DNA of 33,093 nt. Origin: Candidatus Solibacter usitatus (GTDB lineage: Bacteria; Acidobacteriota; Terriglobia; Bryobacterales; Bryobacteraceae). A model generated the notes under the pieces. The model was not told the DNA's origin and made no database searches. It saw only the letters and a program-made list of their open reading frames with translations. The stretch is taken from positions 1-33,093 of the forward strand of contig JACRBC010000070.1 in assembly GCA_016213245.1 (NCBI GenBank), given 5' to 3'. Positions 1-6,604 of this stretch are shown here, piece after piece. A program made the position numbers and the translations under genes. Position 1 is the stretch's first letter; each line of letters begins with the position of its first letter.

Positions 1-69
1 GTGCAGGAACTTGTCGAGACGAGCCCGGTCCTTGGGCTTGATTTTGACGGACATGGGGCGTCGGGCCAT
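1..69 (-). CDS. Partial 5' end of a possible IS630-like transposase
   Basis: Reading the minus strand from an ATG at 69-67 gives 23 codons (MARRPMSVKIKPKDRARLDK, then FLH) that run off the left edge. A short basic start followed by a 'K-x-K-D-R-A-R-L-D' helix resembles the N-terminus of IS630-type transposases and their HTH domains (typically 'L-T-x-E-E-R-A-x-L'). That resemblance is from memory and rests on very few residues. A second in-frame ATG at codon 6 could be the true start. It could equally be any small basic DNA-binding protein. Nothing else of the gene is visible. Confidence 0.3.
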   Translation of the reverse strand, partial: MARRPMSVKIKPKDRARLDKFLH

Positions 70-84
70 ACCCCATGATGGGCC

Positions 85-110
85 AAAACAATCTCCGATG
101 CAATTGTTTT
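85..110. repeat. Inverted repeat upstream of the left-edge gene
   Basis: Perfect 8-bp arms, AAAACAAT (85-92) and ATTGTTTT (103-110), are separated by 10 bases. They lie 15 bp upstream of the partial minus-strand gene, in a 91-bp stretch without a gene. This could be a promoter-associated operator or part of a transposon end. The sequence does not decide between them. Confidence 0.4.
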
Positions 111-149
111 CTAGAACTTATTCAGGCGGTCGAAGACCTAGTCAGTTCC

Positions 150-173
150 GGGCCGGCCCCTCAGGGCCGGCCC
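150..173. terminator. GC-rich hairpin spanning the NUDIX stop codon
   Basis: Two copies of the self-complementary GGGCCGGCCC (150-159 and 164-173) are separated by CTCA, giving a 10-bp all-GC stem. The NUDIX stop codon (163-161 on the minus strand) lies in the loop. No T-run follows on the minus strand, so this is not a classical intrinsic terminator for the NUDIX gene. A loose T-rich run (TTTGTCTTTT) follows on the plus strand, where it lies within NUDIX codons. The hairpin may protect the mRNA 3' end or reduce read-through in either direction. Confidence 0.4.
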
Positions 174-703
174 TTTGTCTTTTCCACCAGCCTCAACACC
201 GACGCGTCGGTGTTGAGAGTCTCCACGTCATCCAGCGCCACCCATGCGACGTCGCGCGACTCCGGGCTCACCACCGGCTGCTCGTCCATGCCGGCCTCCA
301 GCAGGTAGCGGATGTCGTAGTGCACGTGCGCCGGCTCTGTCTTTCGCGCAGGAATGTCGTGCGCGTCCACGTCGAAGATCGCCGCCGACACCGGTGCGGC
401 GCGGATTCCCGTCTCCTCTTCCACCTCGCGCATCGCCACGGCGAGGATGTCGAAGCTGCCGTCGGCATGGCCGCCCGGCTGCAGCCACTTCCCCAACCGC
501 GCATGATGCACCATCAGGGCGCAAGTCCGCTGTGGGTTCACTACCCACGCCGAGCCGGTGACGTGCCCGATCAGCAGCAGACGCTCGCAGCAGTCCTCAT
601 GCCCGGCAACGAATGCGCTGATCCGCTCCAGCATCCCGGCCTCGTGGCTGTCGTGGGGCGTGTGCCGCTCGAGCGCCGCCAGCAGATCCGCCCGCGTCTT
701 CAT
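161..703 (-). CDS. NUDIX hydrolase
   Basis: This 180-residue protein is predicted to hydrolyse a nucleoside diphosphate linked to another moiety; the substrate is unknown. The NUDIX box lies at about residues 78-100. It begins G-H-A-D-G-S and ends R-E-V-E-E-E-T-G-I, so the catalytic metal-binding REVxEExG half is intact. The first Glu of the generic box (GX5E) is Phe84; many 'GGHADG'-type NUDIX proteins also lack Glu there. The residue-60s stretch T-C-A-L-M-V-H-H followed by G-K-W-L-Q-P-G-G fits the NUDIX beta-sheet. The ATG (703-701) overlaps the TGA of the upstream amidohydrolase (702-700) as ATGA, so the two are probably translationally coupled. The 3' end carries a 26-bp palindrome (192-217) and a GC hairpin over the stop. 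Family assignment is firm; substrate is not inferred. Confidence 0.9.
   Translation of the reverse strand: MKTRADLLAALERHTPHDSHEAGMLERISAFVAGHEDCCERLLLIGHVTGSAWVVNPQRTCALMVHHARLGKWLQPGGHADGSFDILAVAMREVEEETGIRAAPVSAAIFDVDAHDIPARKTEPAHVHYDIRYLLEAGMDEQPVVSPESRDVAWVALDDVETLNTDASVLRLVEKTKGRP
192..217. repeat. Perfect 26-bp palindrome inside the NUDIX gene
   Basis: The half-site CTCAACACCGACG (192-204) is followed directly by its exact reverse complement (205-217). It encodes the conserved-looking L-N-T-D-A-S-V-L segment near the NUDIX C-terminus. As RNA it would fold into an 11-bp stem with a CGCG loop, 18 bp from the second hairpin at 150-173. It has no evident function; possibilities are an mRNA 3'-end structure or a dimeric protein-binding site. 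Confidence 0.85.
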
Positions 704-2472
704 TTCGTGTAGAAACGGACGTTATCGATCTCCAGCCAGGCCTTCTCCCCGGCCTTGCGCGCCGCTTGAAACTCCACGGCCAGCAGGTCGCCGCCGGTCC
801 ACCTGGCGGCGCTCCTGGTCTCCGGCTGCGCGAGGGCCGAAAACGGAACTCTCACCTTGCGCCACGCCGCGGCTCCCTCAAACGACCGGCTGAAAAAACG
901 CCGGTCCCGCACGGCTTGCGTCTGCACGATCAGCGCGAACGCCCCTTCGCCCCGGCACTCGAACTCGATTCCGGCGAATCCCCGCGCATCCACCGGCTCC
1001 ACGCCGCCCCGCGCCAATGGCAGCACCATGGACGCCACCGGCCGTTCCTTGTCCGTCATCTCGCTGAGCACCGTCAGCGCGTGGTCGCCCGGCTTGCGCA
1101 GCGTCCGCGCGTAGAGCATCCTGGCGTGGTCGTGGCCGCCGTCGGTGTTGTTCAGCCACAGCGTGTCCACCCGCGAGCGGCCGTTGGCGGACTCGAAATC
1201 GTCGAGCAGCGCCGCGGCCTTCACTGCCTCTATCGGCGTCGGCTCGGGCGACTCCACCGCGGCTTTCATCGCCGCCACGTCCACTTCCCTGCCCCCCAGC
1301 CAAACCCGCGCCGTCTTGTGGATGTCCGCAATGCGCTCGGCCGGGTTGCCGTCCACCAGCAGCAGGTCCGCCAGTTTGCCGGGCTCGATGGTCCCCCGCT
1401 GCTTGTCCACGCCCAACAGGCGCGCGCTGTTCGACGTCGCCGCCACGATGGCCTCCAGCGGAGTCACGCCGCTGGCGACCATCAGCTCCAGTTCGTGCAG
1501 AGACGACCGCCCGTGCGGCGTCCCCGTCATGCCGGCGTCAGTGCCCGCCCCCAACAACACACCGCCCTCGGAGGCGCTCCTCCCGTTGTTCAGCAGATTC
1601 ATCCACCGCTTCAGACGCGCAGTCGTGCTGCCCGCTGTTCCCCGAGGCTCATACACCGCCAGCGTCTGCACATAGCCGGTCTTGCCGCCCTTCATCAGCG
1701 ACAGCCACTCGGCGTCCACGCGCCCGTCGCCCAGCCCGTGGATGATGATGTCCACGCCGGCGCGCGCCGCCAGCTTGCCCTTGTCCACCGTCACGGTATG
1801 CGTCACCACCTTCAGCCCCTGCTTGTGCGACTCCTCCACCAGCGCTTTCAGCGTCGGCTCATCCATCGACGTCATGTCGGTGTCCGTACCGTAGCGCCAG
1901 CCGTCTGTGAACACTTTGATCAGGTCCGGCTTGTACGCGGCAAACCTCTGCACGGCCGCCCGGGCCTCGCGGGGGGTGGTGACCTCCTGCGTGTGGAAAT
2001 CTCCCCGGCCGCCCTCGGCCCCGTGCCCGCCGGGCGTCGAAAACCGCCCGGCCATCAGCACACGCGGCGCCGGCAGCCCGCCGGCGATCAGCCGCCGCAT
2101 CGGCTCAAACTGCTCCGGATACGTGCTCATGTCGGCCACCGTGGTCACGCCGCACGCCAGGTAGGCCTTCAGGTTCTTGCCCCAGTCGGCGGCCAACACG
2201 CCACCGGACGCCAGCAGGTGTGTATGCAGATCGAACAACCCGGGCAGCAGCGTCTTGCCGCGCGCGTCAATCACACGCGCGCCCGGCGGCACGCTCTCCC
2301 CAGGGTTGATGATCGCGATGCGTTCACTGTCGAGCACCACGGTCGCCACCCTCGGCGCGGCGCCCGTGCCGTCGATCACCGTCGCCCCGCGGATGGCGAT
2401 CACCTCCGCCGCTGCCCCGGCAGCCAGCACACTCACAACCAGCATCACGAGTCGGACAACTGTTTGAAGCAT
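700..2472 (-). CDS. Secreted amidohydrolase with C-terminal CIA30-like domain
   Basis: A 590-residue metal-dependent amidohydrolase (imidazolonepropionase/prolidase-like TIM barrel). Residues 1-22 are a signal peptide (hydrophobic VVRLVMLVVSVLAAGAAA), so it acts outside the cytoplasm. A beta-sandwich start (A-T-V-I-D-G-T-G) precedes the metal motif D-L-H-T-H (H83, H85). Further metal ligands are apparent: Lys in D-L-I-K-V-F, His in V-V-T-H-T, His in I-I-I-H-G and Asp in G-A-G-T-D-A-G. A second domain begins near residue 422 (L-L-D-D-F-E-S) and ends E-I-D-N-V-R-F-Y, typical of CIA30/galactose-binding-like folds. The substrate could be a cyclic amide, a dipeptide or a lactone. It is coupled to the NUDIX gene by an ATGA overlap. 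Family assignment is secure; substrate unknown. Confidence 0.92.
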   Translation of the reverse strand: MLQTVVRLVMLVVSVLAAGAAAEVIAIRGATVIDGTGAAPRVATVVLDSERIAIINPGESVPPGARVIDARGKTLLPGLFDLHTHLLASGGVLAADWGKNLKAYLACGVTTVADMSTYPEQFEPMRRLIAGGLPAPRVLMAGRFSTPGGHGAEGGRGDFHTQEVTTPREARAAVQRFAAYKPDLIKVFTDGWRYGTDTDMTSMDEPTLKALVEESHKQGLKVVTHTVTVDKGKLAARAGVDIIIHGLGDGRVDAEWLSLMKGGKTGYVQTLAVYEPRGTAGSTTARLKRWMNLLNNGRSASEGGVLLGAGTDAGMTGTPHGRSSLHELELMVASGVTPLEAIVAATSNSARLLGVDKQRGTIEPGKLADLLLVDGNPAERIADIHKTARVWLGGREVDVAAMKAAVESPEPTPIEAVKAAALLDDFESANGRSRVDTLWLNNTDGGHDHARMLYARTLRKPGDHALTVLSEMTDKERPVASMVLPLARGGVEPVDARGFAGIEFECRGEGAFALIVQTQAVRDRRFFSRSFEGAAAWRKVRVPFSALAQPETRSAARWTGGDLLAVEFQAARKAGEKAWLEIDNVRFYTK

Positions 2473-2560
2473 CGCTGTCTATTGTGCCAAACTGCCGCCA
2501 AGCGGGACAGCCTTCAGTGTCTCCGCCCCTCCCGCGCCCCCTTCAACTTCAATTCATCGT

Positions 2561-2578
2561 TTTGTAATCTGTTTGTAA
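2561..2578 (+). promoter_or_regulatory. Pho-box-like direct repeat before the response regulator
   Basis: TTTGTAA occurs at 2561-2567 and again at 2572-2578, separated by TCTG: an exact 7+4 bp arrangement with 11-bp period. PhoB/OmpR-family regulators bind tandem half-sites with this geometry. It sits 59 bp before the ATG of the adjacent PhoB-like gene. A possible -10 (TATCAC, 2591-2596, or TAAGAT, 2600-2605) follows. Autoregulation is inferred. Confidence 0.55.
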
Positions 2579-2636
2579 CGCTTCCCGGGCTATCACTAGT
2601 AAGATAGGCTTCCCAGCTTGTCCCCCGGCCCTCGAC

Positions 2637-3332
2637 ATGAAGAAGATTCTACTCATCGAAGACGACTCCGACCTTTTCGCCCTCCTCAAGTACAACCTCG
2701 AGAAGGAAGGCTTCCAAATGGCCGGCGCCCAGACAGGCAAAGGCGCCGTGGAACTCTGCCGCCGGGAGAAGCCCGACCTGATCCTGCTGGACATCATGCT
2801 GCCCGCTTCGGACGGCCTGGAAATCTGCAAAGGCATCCGCGCCCACCCCGACCTGGCCCACATCCCCGTTATCTTCCTCACCGCCCGCGCCTCGGAGACC
2901 GACCGCATCGTGGGCCTGGAACTGGGCGCCAACGACTACATCGTCAAGCCGTTCTTCGTTCGCGAGCTGATCGCCCGCATCAAAATCCAGTTCCGCCAGC
3001 CTTCGCCGCCCGCCCGCCCCCTCAAGTCCGGCGGCCTGGAACTCGACCGCACCGCCTGCCGCGTCACCCTCGGCGCCGATACGCTCTCCCTCACGGCCAC
3101 CGAGTTCAAACTCCTCGAGTTCCTCATGGCCCGCCCCGGCATCGTCTTCTCCCGCGAACAGCTCCTCGATTCCGTCTGGGGACACGACCGCACCGTCACC
3201 GACCGCACCGTCGATGTCTACATCCTGCGCCTCCGCCAGAAAATCGAGTCCGATCCCGCCAACCCCACCTTCATCCGCTCCGTCCGCGGCTTCGGCTACT
3301 GCTTCAACGAGGTCCCCCAAACTGTCGCCTGA
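2637..3332 (+). CDS. PhoB/OmpR-type response regulator
   Basis: A 231-residue two-component DNA-binding response regulator. The receiver domain (about 1-120) shows the acidic pair D9/D10, the phospho-acceptor D52 in L-L-D-I-M-L-P, T82 in F-L-T-A-R and K104 in Y-I-V-K-P-F. A linker of about 15 residues leads to an OmpR/PhoB winged helix (about 135-228), including L-T-A-T-E-F-K-L-L, R-T-V-D-V-Y-I-L-R-L-R-Q-K and the terminal R-S-V-R-G-F-G-Y wing. All catalytic positions are intact. No histidine kinase gene lies next to it, so its partner is elsewhere. The start is the only sensible ATG before M-K-K-I-L-L-I-E-D-D; its ribosome site is weak. The 11-bp-period repeat upstream suggests self-regulation. 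It may be PhoB itself, but related regulators look alike. Confidence 0.93.
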   Translation: MKKILLIEDDSDLFALLKYNLEKEGFQMAGAQTGKGAVELCRREKPDLILLDIMLPASDGLEICKGIRAHPDLAHIPVIFLTARASETDRIVGLELGANDYIVKPFFVRELIARIKIQFRQPSPPARPLKSGGLELDRTACRVTLGADTLSLTATEFKLLEFLMARPGIVFSREQLLDSVWGHDRTVTDRTVDVYILRLRQKIESDPANPTFIRSVRGFGYCFNEVPQTVA

Positions 3333-3371
3333 GGGCCACTGCCGCTCGACAGGCCGGTGATTGAGTCGCCC

Positions 3372-3749
3372 CTATCGGCTCGCTTTGACATGGCTGCGCA
3401 GCCAGGGAACCAGAGCCTCAAAGCGGAACCCACCCTCCTCGTACAGCCCGGAAACGAAGGCCCACGCCGCCTCGGCGTCCGCCATCAATTGAGCACGGTT
3501 GATGGCCAGGATCGTGTACGTGGCGGCAAAGGCCGTGCGCTTGTTGCCGTCAATGAAAGAGGGGTTCTGAGACAGGCTCTCCCACAACGCGGCCGCTTCC
3601 TCGATCAAGTCGGCGTAGTAACCGGTTTGCGGCCGGTAAAGCGCAGCCTCCAGCAGCCCGGGATCGCGCAGCCCATGCAACCCGCCGTACCGCTCGATCT
3701 GATCGGCATGCATCGCCAGGACATCCGGCAGCGTGAGGTAGTCGGTCAT
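3372..3749 (-). CDS. Doc/Fic-family toxin with degenerate active-site motif
   Basis: A 125-residue protein of the death-on-curing (Doc) branch of Fic proteins. These modify targets by nucleotide or phosphate transfer; phage P1 Doc phosphorylates EF-Tu. Family landmarks are G-G-L-H-G-L-R-D-P-G-L-L-E-A-A near residues 22-36, R-P-Q-T at 39-42, and the Fic motif at 62-74. The motif reads N-P-S-F-I-D-G-N-K-R-T, whereas the family has H-x-F-x-(D/N)-x-N-K-R. The catalytic His position is Pro63 here (codon CCC), while F65, D67, N69, K70 and R71 remain. The ATG (3749-3747) overlaps the antitoxin stop as ATGA. The protein may be inactive, weakened, or chemically altered. The family call is strong; activity is doubtful. 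Confidence 0.88.
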   Translation of the reverse strand: MTDYLTLPDVLAMHADQIERYGGLHGLRDPGLLEAALYRPQTGYYADLIEEAAALWESLSQNPSFIDGNKRTAFAATYTILAINRAQLMADAEAAWAFVSGLYEEGGFRFEALVPWLRSHVKASR

Positions 3750-3973
3750 TTCGCGAGCTTCTTGTAAAGCTCACTGTACTTCTCGTGGCTGGCCAGGTAG
3801 GCGGCCATCACGTGCGCACGCGGCCGGGCATGTCTCCGCTTCTCGATCAGGTCAGCCAGCGCTTCATCGACCAGCGCTTGGATCTGACGCCCTTCCTCCT
3901 GCGCAATCATGCGGACAGTGGAGAGGATTTCCGAGTTCACCTGCGTCGCGAACTTTTCTCTTACTTGAGACAC
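3746..3973 (-). CDS. Ribbon-helix-helix antitoxin paired with Doc
   Basis: A 75-residue protein upstream of and overlapping the Doc-like toxin gene. Residues about 7-45 (K-F-A-T-Q-V-N-S-E-I-L then an amphipathic helix, ...Q-A-L-V-D-E-A-L-A-D-L-I-E-K) fit a ribbon-helix-helix DNA-binding dimer. The C-terminal tail (A-Y-L-A-S-H-E-K-Y-S-E-L-Y-K-K-L) would be the toxin-neutralising segment. The start is GTG at 3973-3971, supported by GAGGTGA just upstream; no in-frame ATG fits. An inverted repeat at 4000-4026 covers the predicted promoter and is the probable operator for autorepression, as is usual for such modules. It is not a Phd homologue by eye; the family name is inferred from fold pattern and context. 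Confidence 0.8.
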   Translation of the reverse strand: MSQVREKFATQVNSEILSTVRMIAQEEGRQIQALVDEALADLIEKRRHARPRAHVMAAYLASHEKYSELYKKLAK

Positions 3974-3999
3974 GGCTCACCTCGACTGAGATCGATTTT

Positions 4000-4029
4000 A
4001 CGTTATCATGACAGTTCATGAAACGTCAA
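4000..4029 (-). promoter_or_regulatory. Toxin-antitoxin promoter with overlapping operator
   Basis: On the minus strand TTGACG (4029-4024) and GATAAC (4007-4002) are spaced by 16 bp, a good sigma-70-like promoter for the antitoxin gene. The same interval contains an imperfect inverted repeat: ACGTT-A-TCATGA (4000-4011) and TCATGAAACGT (4016-4026), which match as 11-bp arms apart from one extra A. The arms are separated by CAGT. An antitoxin bound here would block RNA polymerase. Confidence 0.65.
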
Positions 4030-4052
4030 GGCGGCTCGGGCGCTATCAGCCC

Positions 4053-5303
4053 TCACTCGTACCGCAACGCCTCAATCGGGTTGATGCGGGCGGCCTTCAT
4101 GGCCGGGTAGATCCCGAACACCACGCCCACCACCACCGAAACGCCGAAGGCGATCACCACCGAAGACGACGTCACGATCGTCTTCCAATCGGCGAAGCGC
4201 GCGATGGAATGCGAAAGGCCGAATCCGACTCCAATCCCCAGCAGCCCGCCGCCGACCGAGATGAGGACCGATTCGAGCAGGAACTGCCGTACGATATCCC
4301 GCCTCCGGGCGCCGGTCGCGCGGCGGATACCGATCTCCCTCGTCCGTTCGAGCACCGTGGCCAGAACGATGTTCATGATGCCGATGCCGCCAACCAGCAA
4401 CGAAATCGCCGCGATGGCCACCATGACATAGGTGAATACCTTCTGCGTCTGCTGCTGTTGCGCCAGCAGCGCGGCCGGGATGGTGACGGTGAAGTCCTCG
4501 GTATTGTGGTGCGTGGAGTTGAGGATGGCGGTGACGATCTTGGCCGAGTCGATGCTGTCGGCCGAAGGTTTCAGGCGGATGTCGATGGCGTCGATGTCGT
4601 CGCGCATGAAGCGCGAGCGGTCGAAATAGCGGTACTCAAAGGTGGAGAAGGGGACGTAGACGACGTTGTTGATGTCGTGCGCGCCGGCGCCGCCGGCCTG
4701 CGCTCCGGCCACGCGTGCGGCCAGCACGCCCACCACTTCGAGCCACGTGTCGTTGATCTTGACAAACTGTCCCACCGCCCCGCTGTAGCCGAGCAGGCTG
4801 ACCTTGGCCTTTTCGCCCAGCACGCAGACCGCAGCGCTGCGGCCGTCGTGATCGGCGGTGAAGAAGGCGCCCTCGGTGAGCTTCAGGCTGTGGATCGCCG
4901 CGTAGCCTGCCCTTACCCCGTACAGCTCCGGAACGTCCGCCGAGGGCTTCGGAACCACTCGCTGTGGATGGAGCGTGCGCTTGGCCGAGAGCGTCTCCAG
5001 GCCCTCCAGGTTGGCCTGGATGATGCGGACGTCGCGTTCGGTCAACCCTGGCGAATTGCGGCGGCGTTGCTGGAACTCCTCGGCGCTCATCGCCGGGCGG
5101 GAGTCGATCAGCACGTTCCGCACGCCGAGCTGTTCAATGAAGCGGAGAGACTCCTCCTTGGCCCCCTCGCCGATGGCGAGCATGCCGATGACCGACCCGA
5201 CACCGAAGACGATGCCCAGCGCGGTGAGAAAAGTCCGCGTCTTCTGCGCGCGCAGATTGTCGAGCGAGACGGCGACGTCGGAGAAGATGCGCGGAACTCT
5301 CAT
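4053..5303 (-). CDS. MacB/FtsX-type ABC transporter permease
   Basis: A 416-residue inner-membrane permease of the MacB/LolE/FtsX type. A first membrane helix (about 24-46) is followed by a periplasmic domain (about 47-280) and three C-terminal helices (about 286-308, 335-358, 376-398). The protein ends with the typical R-I-N-P-I-E-A-L-R-Y-E. The sequence A-T-V-L-E-R-T-R-E-I-G-I-R-R-A-T-G-A is the conserved cytoplasmic loop contacting the ATPase. It lacks the fused nucleotide-binding domain found in MacB. It is the last gene of a four-gene minus-strand operon with three adaptor genes, each overlapping by ATGA. No ATPase gene is present nearby, so the ATP-hydrolysing partner must be encoded elsewhere. 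The exported substrate is unknown. Confidence 0.92.
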   Translation of the reverse strand: MRVPRIFSDVAVSLDNLRAQKTRTFLTALGIVFGVGSVIGMLAIGEGAKEESLRFIEQLGVRNVLIDSRPAMSAEEFQQRRRNSPGLTERDVRIIQANLEGLETLSAKRTLHPQRVVPKPSADVPELYGVRAGYAAIHSLKLTEGAFFTADHDGRSAAVCVLGEKAKVSLLGYSGAVGQFVKINDTWLEVVGVLAARVAGAQAGGAGAHDINNVVYVPFSTFEYRYFDRSRFMRDDIDAIDIRLKPSADSIDSAKIVTAILNSTHHNTEDFTVTIPAALLAQQQQTQKVFTYVMVAIAAISLLVGGIGIMNIVLATVLERTREIGIRRATGARRRDIVRQFLLESVLISVGGGLLGIGVGFGLSHSIARFADWKTIVTSSSVVIAFGVSVVVGVVFGIYPAMKAARINPIEALRYE

Positions 5304-6604
5304 GAGCCCTTCAGCGCCTTCAGAGCGCCGCCCCCGGACGAGGGGGTGTCTTTCTTTCGCGAGGATTGTTCAGGGCTCGCCATGGCCACCACCTGGCCCT
5401 CCCGCAGTCCTTCCACCACCACCTGGCTCTCGCTGCGGCGCACTAGCTTGACGTCGGCGGGCGTGAAGGACTTGCCGGACTGGAGATAGACGAAGGCGCG
5501 GCCGTCGCTCTCGTACAACGCCTGAGACGGGATCCAAAGCGCGTCCTTCAATACCTGCGTGGTCACGGTGATGCGCGCGCTCATGCCGGGGCGTAATTCC
5601 GTGATGGGGTCGTCCAGCGAGAACACGCACTCAAACTTGCGCTCCCACGGCGGGCCGTTGGTCCCCCCGATATTCTTGATCTTGCCTTTGAAAGCGCGGC
5701 CTGGAAGGGCGATGACGGCGAGTTCGGCAGGCTGGCCGGGGGCCAGGTGGCCGCGGTCGAGTTCGGCGATCTGCGCGCGAATCTCCCAGGACTGCAAGTC
5801 CGGGATCTGCGCCACAGCCATTCCCGCTCGGGCGGTGTCGCCGGTCTTGAAGTACGGCAGTTGCATGCCCCAGAACATGAAATTGGAGTTCGTGTTCTGT
5901 TGGACGTTGACGTAGCCGCGGGACTTGGCCTTGAGTGTCATGGCATCGATGTTCTTGCGCGCCGTTTCTGCCTTGACCTTCGCCTTGTTGCGGGCCGCCT
6001 GCTGGATGAGGATTCCCGCCTGGGAGGTTGCCTTGCGGTTGGAGAGATCCTGCTCCAACTGGTGCAGGCGATCGCGGGCTGCCTCCACCGCAAGTGCGTT
6101 CTGCCGGGCGACGATGGCGGCCAGCAGCGGATTCTTGCGGGCTTCCAACTCTGCCAGGACGAGGTCGGAGCGAGCCTGGATGAGCGAGGCACGCGCCTCC
6201 TCTTCCCTTGCCGAAGAGTCGGCCTCGGCCTGGAGGACCTGCTGCTCGGACTCGGCTAGGTCGGCTTCGGCTTCGGCCAGTGAAAACTCCTGGTCGGTCG
6301 TGTCGAACTTCACGATTTCGTCGCCCGCCTCGATCAGTTCGCCGGGCCGCCGGAGGAAGGTAATGATGAGCTCGCGCGCGCCGGTCATGGGCGCGACCAG
6401 CATCTCCGAGTTGCTGCCTTGCAGTTCGCCTCGCGCCGAGACGGTGAACCGCACTTCCCCGCGTTTGACGGTGGTGACGGGCAGATCAAAGCTCTGCGGT
6501 GGCGGGGCCGGCTTCCGTACGGGCAGGTCCCCCAGCGCCGTCCAAACGGCCACGCCGGCGAGCAGCGGCGCGCCAACCAGGACAAAGCGGGCAATGCGTG
6601 TCAC
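5300..6604 (-). CDS. HlyD/MacA-type periplasmic adaptor (third of operon)
   Basis: A 434-residue membrane-fusion protein. An N-terminal membrane anchor (about 5-25) precedes a lipoyl half (E-A-G-D-E-I-V-K-F-D). A long coiled-coil hairpin rich in A, E, Q and R (about 110-225) comes next, then the second lipoyl half and a beta-barrel (about 255-360: G-M-A-V-A-Q-I-P-D, then E-L-R-P-G-M-S-A-R-I-T-V). The C-terminal membrane-proximal domain ends in a Ser/Lys-rich tail. It would bridge the downstream MacB-like permease to an outer-membrane channel. It overlaps genes on both sides by ATGA. It is similar in design to the two adaptors upstream but differs in length and tail, so the three are divergent paralogues rather than recent copies. 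Confidence 0.9.
   Translation of the reverse strand: MTRIARFVLVGAPLLAGVAVWTALGDLPVRKPAPPPQSFDLPVTTVKRGEVRFTVSARGELQGSNSEMLVAPMTGARELIITFLRRPGELIEAGDEIVKFDTTDQEFSLAEAEADLAESEQQVLQAEADSSAREEEARASLIQARSDLVLAELEARKNPLLAAIVARQNALAVEAARDRLHQLEQDLSNRKATSQAGILIQQAARNKAKVKAETARKNIDAMTLKAKSRGYVNVQQNTNSNFMFWGMQLPYFKTGDTARAGMAVAQIPDLQSWEIRAQIAELDRGHLAPGQPAELAVIALPGRAFKGKIKNIGGTNGPPWERKFECVFSLDDPITELRPGMSARITVTTQVLKDALWIPSQALYESDGRAFVYLQSGKSFTPADVKLVRRSESQVVVEGLREGQVVAMASPEQSSRKKDTPSSGGGALKALKGS

Noticed and set aside
766..2607. Long plus-strand open frame opposite the amidohydrolase
   Set aside because: It lies wholly antisense to a gene with clear motifs; its translation is Arg/His-rich, low complexity and matches nothing. 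High GC makes such shadow frames common.
4008..5489. 493-codon frame opposite the permease
   Set aside because: Antisense to a protein with membrane helices and conserved ends; the translation is charged and lacks any domain.
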